Assembly (NCBI GenBank): GCA_022749815.1
Contig: JAKIWV010000003.1
Span: 284,048 to 348,047, forward strand
Origin: Thermoplasmata archaeon
Lineage (GTDB): Archaea > Thermoplasmatota > Thermoplasmata > Lutacidiplasmatales > UBA184
Length of the DNA: 64,000 nt
Reading direction: 5' to 3'
Numbering within the stretch: position 1 is the stretch's first letter; each line of letters starts with the position of its first letter. This document shows, piece by piece, positions 58,840 through 64,000 of the stretch. Under the pieces are notes generated by a model that saw nothing but the letters and a program-made list of their open reading frames with translations, was not told the DNA's origin and searched no databases. The position numbers were made by a program, and so were the translations under genes.

Positions 58840-59752
58840 GGATCTTCCGGGTGATGTCCAGGGCGTCGGCGAACGGGCGCTGCCAGAGATTCCGTCCGAA
58901 GATGATGCCGGTCGCGCCGGCGTCCATCGAGGCCCGCACCTTGGCGAGAAGCTCCGCGTCTCCGACCTTTTCCCCGCCAGAGACGAGGACTAGCGCGCGG
59001 CCGGCGCTTTGAACGACCTTGCCGAAGGCCGCCTCCGGTGAGAGGGTCAACGTGTTGTACGGCGCGGGGGCCTCTTTGTCCTTTTCGGAAGGCACGGGGT
59101 AGTTCACCTTCACCACGTCGGCGCCAAGTTCGAGCGCCACTCGAGCGGCATAATCTACGGCGTAGAGGCTATCCCGGCCGCCCTTCTTGGCAATCGCCTC
59201 CCCTCGGGGGTAGGCCCACACTATCAGCGGCATGCCGTACTTGTCCGCGTCCCCTCGTACCTGCGTCAATTGAGCGAAATCCCGGTCCTGGCCGGGAGAT
59301 CCGACGTAGACCGTGTATCCAACAGCGTCGGCACCCAAGCGCACCGCATCCTCGACGGTGCTCGTCAGCCCGCTAAATGAGTGGGTATCGGAAGGGATGT
59401 TCGTCTTGCCGTTGAGTTTCAAGATTAGAGGTACTTCGCCCGCATGCTGGTGGAAGTACTTCCGCGCAAGCCCGACGTGGAGCGCAATGGCAGAGAAGTT
59501 GCCCTCGCGGGCAAGTCGAAACTGGTAGTCTGGGTCGAGCGCTTCCGGGTTCACGAAGAAATCTGCGGGTCCGTGTTCGAGTCCTTGGTCAATCGGAAGC
59601 ACAAGAAGCGTTCCCCCGCCGGGGCCATAATCGTAGAGCAGCCGCTTGAGTCGGGTCTTCTTGCCCGGAGTAAGTCCCATCGAATCCAGCGACGGGCGGC
59701 GCATGGTTCGACGGGGACTGGTCCCCGACGCCGCCAGCGCAGGTTCGGACAT
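58802..59752 (-). CDS. fba: Fructose-bisphosphate aldolase class I, archaeal DhnA type
   Basis: The enzyme condenses or splits fructose 1,6-bisphosphate through a Schiff base. The 316-residue protein has VLPIDQGLEHGPADFF, LKLNGKT, DAVGYTVYVGS, the Schiff-base lysine in ADVVKVNYP, and the phosphate-binding LVSGGEKV and GIIFGRNLWQ. The N-terminal 35 residues vary; ATG 59752 is preferred because a TTAAAT box lies about 34 nt upstream, though ATG 59704 and 59680 are possible. Confidence 0.93.
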   Translation of the reverse strand: MSEPALAASGTSPRRTMRRPSLDSMGLTPGKKTRLKRLLYDYGPGGGTLLVLPIDQGLEHGPADFFVNPEALDPDYQFRLAREGNFSAIALHVGLARKYFHQHAGEVPLILKLNGKTNIPSDTHSFSGLTSTVEDAVRLGADAVGYTVYVGSPGQDRDFAQLTQVRGDADKYGMPLIVWAYPRGEAIAKKGGRDSLYAVDYAARVALELGADVVKVNYPVPSEKDKEAPAPYNTLTLSPEAAFGKVVQSAGRALVLVSGGEKVGDAELLAKVRASMDAGATGIIFGRNLWQRPFADALDITRKIHALFAEYAQPLH

Positions 59753-59783
59753 GGACGCAACGAGGCACGTACTGGGGCGCTCG

Positions 59784-59789
59784 ATTTAA
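59784..59789 (-). promoter_or_regulatory. TATA box for fba-tsr3
   Basis: The minus strand reads GTTAAATCG, centred about 34 nt before ATG 59752. Confidence 0.5.
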
Positions 59790-59827
59790 CGGTTCGGCGG
59801 CGCCGGCCAGGGCCACCCGCCGGTCGA

Positions 59828-60325
59828 TCAGAGGTGCTCTGCGAGGACGGGCACGTGGTCGCGGACTGTTTGAGTGTGGCTCTCCAAGATCGCATCAATC
59901 GGGGCCTTGAGGTCCCACAGGTCCTGCACCTCCCGGATTATCCCGAGCTTATCGATCAAGAAAGTCACCCGCTGGGAAGCCGGCTTTCCGTCGTCGAACG
60001 TTCCGAGCACGCCGTAAAGTTTCGAAACCGAGCCGTCAGTGTCTGCCAACAACGGGAAGTTGAGTCCGAGCAGGCCGGCCCACCGCCGATGAATATCGAC
60101 CGGGTCCACGGAGACCCCCAAAATCTGAGCGTCCTTCGCCGTCAATCGGTCCTGATGGTCTCGGAACGAACAGGCCTCCGCGGTGCAGACACTCGTCTCG
60201 TCGCGGGGATAAAAGAAGAGGATCACGTTGGACCGGCCCTGAAAGCTCGAAAGCCGGATCGGGATGCCATGGTCCGACGGTAGCTCGAAATCAGGCGCGG
60301 GGTCACCGGTCTTGAGTTGGGTCAT
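59828..60325 (-). CDS. Peroxiredoxin, Bcp/PrxQ type
   Basis: The 165-residue thiol peroxidase reduces hydroperoxides. It has GDPAPDFELPSDHG, VILFFYPRDETSVCTAEACSF with peroxidatic Cys47 and resolving Cys52 five residues later (the PrxQ arrangement), and GVSVDPVDIHRRWAG. The electron donor is not known. ATG 60325 begins the conserved part; the frame is open further upstream but overlaps the promoter region of the divergent gene. Confidence 0.92.
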   Translation of the reverse strand: MTQLKTGDPAPDFELPSDHGIPIRLSSFQGRSNVILFFYPRDETSVCTAEACSFRDHQDRLTAKDAQILGVSVDPVDIHRRWAGLLGLNFPLLADTDGSVSKLYGVLGTFDDGKPASQRVTFLIDKLGIIREVQDLWDLKAPIDAILESHTQTVRDHVPVLAEHL

Positions 60326-60426
60326 CGCGGGTCGCCTCGGGGACCGACCGTCGTGGGGAGTGATAAGGGTGCCCGAACATAACCCGGTAGTCCCCCAGGG
60401 GCCACTAGGGAGGCGCTCGGAGCCGG

Positions 60427-61311
60427 ATGCGTCCGCAACTCGTAATCTCAGCCACGCTCGCCCTCGATGTGGCTCTGTTTGCGGTGAACCTGGCCGTCGC
60501 TCTGGAGGGAGGAAGTCGCGCGGTCTTGTCGCAAGCCGTCTATGCGCTGAGTGACGTCTTCGCCGGTGCCATGGTCGCGTGGGGCTTCTTAGCATCCCAA
60601 CGGCCCCCCGACCACGAGCACCCTTTCGGATATGGGAAAGAACGGTTCTTCTGGTCGTTCTCTGCGGGGCTCTTAGCGTTCACGTTTGCCGGTGTCTTCG
60701 TGCTGATTTCCGGGTTGCAACAAGTGCTCAATCCTCGAGTCGTCCAGAGCATTCCCGAAGGATTGATTGTCGTCGGCGCGACGCTGCTCTTGAGCATTCT
60801 GGGGATTCTAGTAGTGCTACGCGAGCTCCGACGCGACTCGGCCTCGATCGCGGATTTTCTCGGCTCGACTCACCAGGGGTTGAAGACGATCTTCTACCAG
60901 GACGTGATCTCCGTCGCGGGGAGCGCGGTGGTCTTCGGGGGATTGCTCTTTCAGTTCTATACCCCGAGCGGTGAGATCGACGGTCTCACCGCGGTCGTCG
61001 TCGCGATCCTCATGGTCGGGACCGGGATCGTACTGGCCGCGGAGAGCCGGGATCTGCTGGTGGGCAAAGCAATCTCGCCGCAACAGGCCCGCGCCGTGCT
61101 GTCCCTCGTCGAGCGGGACCCGCGGGTGCGGAAGGTCCGCGGTCTTCAATCTATGATGCTGGGCCCTGACGACGTCCTGTTAGCTCTCCGGGTCAACTTC
61201 CTCGACAACATGGATACCGATGAGATCGAATCATCGATCGACCATCTGTCGCTAACGCTTCGGGAGGCGTTTCCTCAGGTCCGCCACCTGCTGATCGAAC
61301 CCGAGTCCTAG
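60427..61311 (+). CDS. Cation diffusion facilitator (CDF) family transporter
   Basis: The 294-residue protein has six predicted membrane helices within about 1-205 and a C-terminal cytoplasmic ferredoxin-like domain (about 210-294). The loop HEHPFGYGKERFFWSFSAGLL is the family's hallmark, and helix 2 has ALSDVFAGAMVAWG and helix 5 DVISVAGSAVVFGG, which carry metal-ligand positions. It probably exports zinc, iron or manganese. ATG 60427 follows directly on the divergent promoter region. Confidence 0.9.
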   Translation: MRPQLVISATLALDVALFAVNLAVALEGGSRAVLSQAVYALSDVFAGAMVAWGFLASQRPPDHEHPFGYGKERFFWSFSAGLLAFTFAGVFVLISGLQQVLNPRVVQSIPEGLIVVGATLLLSILGILVVLRELRRDSASIADFLGSTHQGLKTIFYQDVISVAGSAVVFGGLLFQFYTPSGEIDGLTAVVVAILMVGTGIVLAAESRDLLVGKAISPQQARAVLSLVERDPRVRKVRGLQSMMLGPDDVLLALRVNFLDNMDTDEIESSIDHLSLTLREAFPQVRHLLIEPES

Positions 61312-61314
61312 CGG

Positions 61315-62565
61315 TCACGGGTGGCCGCGAAGCCCCAGCGCCGCCCGTTGCGCCACTAGATCGTCGAGCCGAGCCACTGTCAGCAGCACGAGTCCGGACG
61401 CGACGAACAGGAAGAAGAGGTCGAGCCCGGGAACGGCATAGGCAGAATAGAGAGCGGATGAGACCCAGAGTCCGACGACCATTCCGGCGCTGATTACGAG
61501 GGAGTAGACCGCCATAGTGGTTCCCCGGGAGAGGGACTCGCTCACGTCCGCCAGTGAGGCCAGGGCCGCGGGACCGTATCCGAGGGCGAGCAGCGCGCTC
61601 ACACCGACCCCCGCCAGCAGGTAGGGGCGAGGCCCGTATTGGGCGAGGAGGCCGGCGATTCCCAGCAGGGCAACGAATCCAACAGTCCCTAAGGTAAGAA
61701 GGAGCGGTCGTCCGCGTCGGTCGGCTTGGCGACCGAACCAAGGCTGCGTCAGGAGCAGAAGGAGGCCGCCACCCCCGATCAGAGCGGCGAGCCAGCTCGT
61801 CGGCAGCCCGATCCCCGTAGCGGCGGATCCGAGGAAGACGAAGGCGGTTCCCAGCAGCATATAAATCACAAACCAGGGGAGGACGACGAGCAGAACGTCC
61901 CGGCGCAGGACGGCCGCGCGAATGTGGTGCAGCTCGAACGTCTTCCGGAACGGGGGTTCTACATATCCTCGAACGGACCGAAGGGCGAATACGAATCCGA
62001 CGAGCAAGACCGCCGCGCCGACTCGGAACAGCCAGGGCAGCTCGAAGTTCGGCAGAGCACCGAGAGCCGCGAACCCGCTGGCGAACCCGAGAATGTATCC
62101 GAGCAGGTTGACGGCGTCGAATCGACCCATTTCGAACCCTCGCTCCGAAGGTCCGGACTGGTCCGCCACGACCGCGAGGCTGGCCGCCAGGATCGCCCCG
62201 CTGGCGACTCCGAACAGGAAGTTTACGCCGCCGAGGAGGACGGCCGCTCGACCGAACGACATCGCGGCGAGCAGTATTGCCGCGCTCACCGTGCCGCCGA
62301 GAAGGATGGGGAAGCGACCGAACCTGTCGGCGGCGAGACCCGAGAGAAGAACGGTAGCGAACTCACCGATGGGGGCTAAGGAGCTCAGGAACCCTACCTG
62401 CCCAACCGAGCCGACGTCGAGGCCCAGGGATTGGCCCGAAAAGTACGACGCGAAGACGGAAACCGTGAGCCCGAACCCGAACCGGATGAAGAAGGTCGTC
62501 CCAAAGACGGCCCGTAGGAGTCGCGGCGATTCCGGTGCGCCGTGTTCCGGCCCGGACAAGGACAC
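61315..62565 (-). CDS. Major facilitator superfamily transporter
   Basis: The 416-residue protein has 12 membrane segments and the MFS loop motif ADRFGRFPILLGG, repeated in the second half as RQADRRGRPLLLTLG. The substrate is unknown. GTG 62565 lies 9 nt after the stop of the VOC gene, so the two are probably co-transcribed. The other end is 3 nt from the convergent CDF gene. Confidence 0.88.
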   Translation of the reverse strand: MSLSGPEHGAPESPRLLRAVFGTTFFIRFGFGLTVSVFASYFSGQSLGLDVGSVGQVGFLSSLAPIGEFATVLLSGLAADRFGRFPILLGGTVSAAILLAAMSFGRAAVLLGGVNFLFGVASGAILAASLAVVADQSGPSERGFEMGRFDAVNLLGYILGFASGFAALGALPNFELPWLFRVGAAVLLVGFVFALRSVRGYVEPPFRKTFELHHIRAAVLRRDVLLVVLPWFVIYMLLGTAFVFLGSAATGIGLPTSWLAALIGGGGLLLLLTQPWFGRQADRRGRPLLLTLGTVGFVALLGIAGLLAQYGPRPYLLAGVGVSALLALGYGPAALASLADVSESLSRGTTMAVYSLVISAGMVVGLWVSSALYSAYAVPGLDLFFLFVASGLVLLTVARLDDLVAQRAALGLRGHP

Positions 62566-62574
62566 GACCGGGGG

Positions 62575-62964
62575 TCACCGCCCGGCGGGCGCCCGCTCGA
62601 GGAGCTCGATCCAAACCTCGTTGGGGTCGAGGATGAAGGCGAGTCTTCCCGAGCCCCCTTGGAGCTGGAACGGCTCCTTGGCGACCTTGACGCCGAGCGT
62701 GCGCGCGCGAGCCAGGAACCCATCCAGGTCGGGAGTCTCGAACGCGAAGTGATCGAGCTGTTCCCCCGCCTCAAAGAGGTCCTTCCCCTCCCAGTGGGTC
62801 AGCTCGATTCGCACCCCGCTCTCCGGATCGCGGACGAATGCGATCTCGGCGTGGTTTTCGGGGATCGGGCGTCGCCGCTCGAACTCGAGGCCGAGCACCT
62901 GGGTGTAGAACCGGAGGCTCTCTTCCATGTTCCGTACCGTGATCGAGGTGTGGGCGAATCGCAT
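62575..62964 (-). CDS. VOC/glyoxalase-family metalloprotein
   Basis: The 129-residue protein has the two beta-alpha-beta-beta-beta modules of the VOC fold. Likely metal ligands are His5 (FAHTSITVRN), a Glu in RIELTHW, His in LDHFAFET and Glu in VWIELLE, matching lactoylglutathione lyases. Dioxygenase or resistance roles are possible alternatives. ATG 62964 lies about 33 nt downstream of a CATAGCC element, a weak promoter match. Confidence 0.85.
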   Translation of the reverse strand: MRFAHTSITVRNMEESLRFYTQVLGLEFERRRPIPENHAEIAFVRDPESGVRIELTHWEGKDLFEAGEQLDHFAFETPDLDGFLARARTLGVKVAKEPFQLQGGSGRLAFILDPNEVWIELLERAPAGR

Positions 62965-63017
62965 GAGTCTCCCGGAGGTTGAGCGTAGCCCGGGGCTATG
63001 AAGGTGGTCTCCGGCCG

Positions 63018-64000
63018 TCAGGGATGTCCGTAGCAGACCCGAAGGGGTGTGGTACCGGCCGGCCAGTCGAGCTCCACGCGTACGAAGCCGACGCGTTCGA
63101 ACTGGAGCCGGTCCGCAGGGGAGGCCGTTCGAAGGGCCCCCTCCCCGAGTCCGCTTCGGTGCGTGCCGTCAATGTCGAGGATGTCGACCGGCACCGAGTC
63201 GGTGACCCCGACCCATTGAATCCGGGGAAGGCGTTTGTTCTCTTTGGACGTGAACTTGGCCGTGATGGCGGCGTCGGCGCCCGGTGACAGGTCCTGGGGC
63301 AGCTCGAGGTTGAGCAAATCCTTGAGCCGGATCTCCATCCCCGCGTTCTTCACGAGCTCGCCGCCTGGCAACCAGAAATCAGGACCCGTGGTCACCACCC
63401 GGGTTCCTAGCTCGGTCCGATCCGGGTGATTCGGAAGAACGACCGGGCCCAACGTGGTTGGGTATCCGTCGACGTGGACGCGCCGGGGGTCGGGCACGAA
63501 CAGCCGTCGGGGCGTCGTGGCGTCAATAATCGTCCGGTTCTCGGCGTAGAGCGTCTCGGCGGGTACTTCGATGTCCGCCAATGAGAGCCCGAACGACAGC
63601 GTGAACCGGCGGATCGCCTCGACGGTGATACCCCGGCGGTCGAGCGACTGAAGGCTCCAGGTTCGGGGGTCCGCCCATCCGTCGTACAACCCGGACTTGA
63701 CCTCGGCGTAGGCCTTGCTCTTGGCGACCTTGGCTTCGCGAACCCGAAGGATTCCCCAGTGGAGAAAGTGAGGGCCGGCGATACCCAGGACCCTCCAGAT
63801 GTACTCCTGCATCCGGTCCTCGATCACCAGGTCCTTTCCTCGGATCACATGGGTGATGCCGAGCTCGATATCGTCGACCGCCCAGGAGAACTCGAGCATC
63901 GGCCAGACGCGGTAACGGTGGCCTACGCGGGGATGGTCGAAGTCGCTGATCCGAAGCAGGACCCGGTCGCGGAAGGCGGGGTCCGGATCCTGCAGGTCCG
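63018..64000 (-). CDS. gltX: Glutamyl-tRNA synthetase, N-terminal part beyond the window
   Basis: The visible 327 residues are the C-terminal part of an archaeal-type GluRS. The frame runs to the window edge: HPRVGHRYRVWPMLEFSWAV is the archaeal active-site segment, HVIRGKDLVIEDRMQEYIW follows, and AKVAKSK takes the place of the KMSKS-type loop. The C-terminal beta-barrel anticodon-binding domains (about FVPDPRRVHVDGYPT onward) are of the GlnRS-like archaeal type. The HIGH motif and start lie outside the window. Confidence 0.95.
   Translation of the reverse strand, partial: DLQDPDPAFRDRVLLRISDFDHPRVGHRYRVWPMLEFSWAVDDIELGITHVIRGKDLVIEDRMQEYIWRVLGIAGPHFLHWGILRVREAKVAKSKAYAEVKSGLYDGWADPRTWSLQSLDRRGITVEAIRRFTLSFGLSLADIEVPAETLYAENRTIIDATTPRRLFVPDPRRVHVDGYPTTLGPVVLPNHPDRTELGTRVVTTGPDFWLPGGELVKNAGMEIRLKDLLNLELPQDLSPGADAAITAKFTSKENKRLPRIQWVGVTDSVPVDILDIDGTHRSGLGEGALRTASPADRLQFERVGFVRVELDWPAGTTPLRVCYGHP

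Noticed and set aside
1-64000. CRISPR arrays, insertion sequences, prophage or attachment sites
   Set aside because: No regularly spaced repeats, transposase motifs or integrase genes were seen, and the tRNA-Thr and tRNA-Ala flanks show no duplicated tRNA 3' ends.

Overview
The window is archaeal chromosome. It carries an archaeal LonB with two membrane segments inside its AAA+ module, archaeosine tRNA-guanine transglycosylase, Kae1, Tsr3, Trm5, an archaeal NMN adenylyltransferase, archaeal phosphoglycerate mutase, DhnA-type aldolase, a geranylgeranyl-reductase-like flavoprotein, a pilin-type signal peptide and tRNA introns with bulge-helix-bulge (BHB) geometry. The DNA is GC-rich. Surface proteins that end in cytoplasmic zinc ribbons, the high GC and the gene content fit an uncultivated high-GC Thermoplasmata-like lineage; that placement is inference. 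Many genes have a TATA element centred about 25-33 nt before the start codon, so leaderless transcripts look common. Within operons, starts often overlap the previous stop (ATGA, GTGA, TTGA).

Layout. 0-9.8 kb: ribbon-helix-helix regulator (partial), a large pilin-like surface protein, a zinc-ribbon membrane protein, then apgM-trm5-ppsA and a convergent acetyltransferase. 9.9-17 kb: a 3-hydroxyacyl-CoA dehydrogenase/enoyl-CoA hydratase fusion, ahcY-gcvH, and a giant surface protein with three zinc ribbons. 17-22 kb: a reverse-transsulfuration operon (CBS, cystathionine lyase/synthase, cysS, an MDR oxidoreductase). 22.2-24.3 kb: BlaI-type repressor, membrane metalloprotease and membrane-anchored surface protein. 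24.2-37.3 kb: lipid and tRNA-modification genes (ggr-like, kae1, tgtA), family 5 UDG, radical SAM, folD with a small zinc protein, the lonB-nadM-PLP enzyme run, tRNA-Thr, and an SRPBCC-methyltransferase fusion. 37.5-45.1 kb: a more accessory stretch with an alkyltransferase-like protein, orphan methyltransferases and a likely persulfide-detoxification locus around an ArsR regulator. 45.3-56.9 kb: cyclophilin, small membrane proteins, RNase HI, an MMPL transporter, a PQQ-type propeller protein, tRNA-Ala and a nitrate/sulfonate-type ABC transporter. 57-64 kb: tRNA-Gln and tRNA-Leu with introns in unusual places, PPP phosphatase, tsr3, fba, peroxiredoxin, CDF and MFS transporters, a VOC protein and the 3' part of gltX.

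Metabolic reading. AhcY yields homocysteine; CBS and the cystathionine enzyme can turn it into cysteine, and CysRS is in the same operon. PEP synthase, ApgM and Fba fit gluconeogenesis; the HAD/ECH fusion fits acyl-CoA metabolism.

Most notable observations: tRNA-Leu(TAG) carries two introns, in the D-loop and the T-loop, next to tRNA-Gln(CTG) with a T-loop intron, and the boundaries follow BHB geometry. FolD has Gln in place of the cyclohydrolase lysine and seems to start at a non-standard codon. A BlaI/M56-like protease pair is followed by a surface protein that could supply the missing sensor. No CRISPR array, insertion sequence or prophage was seen.
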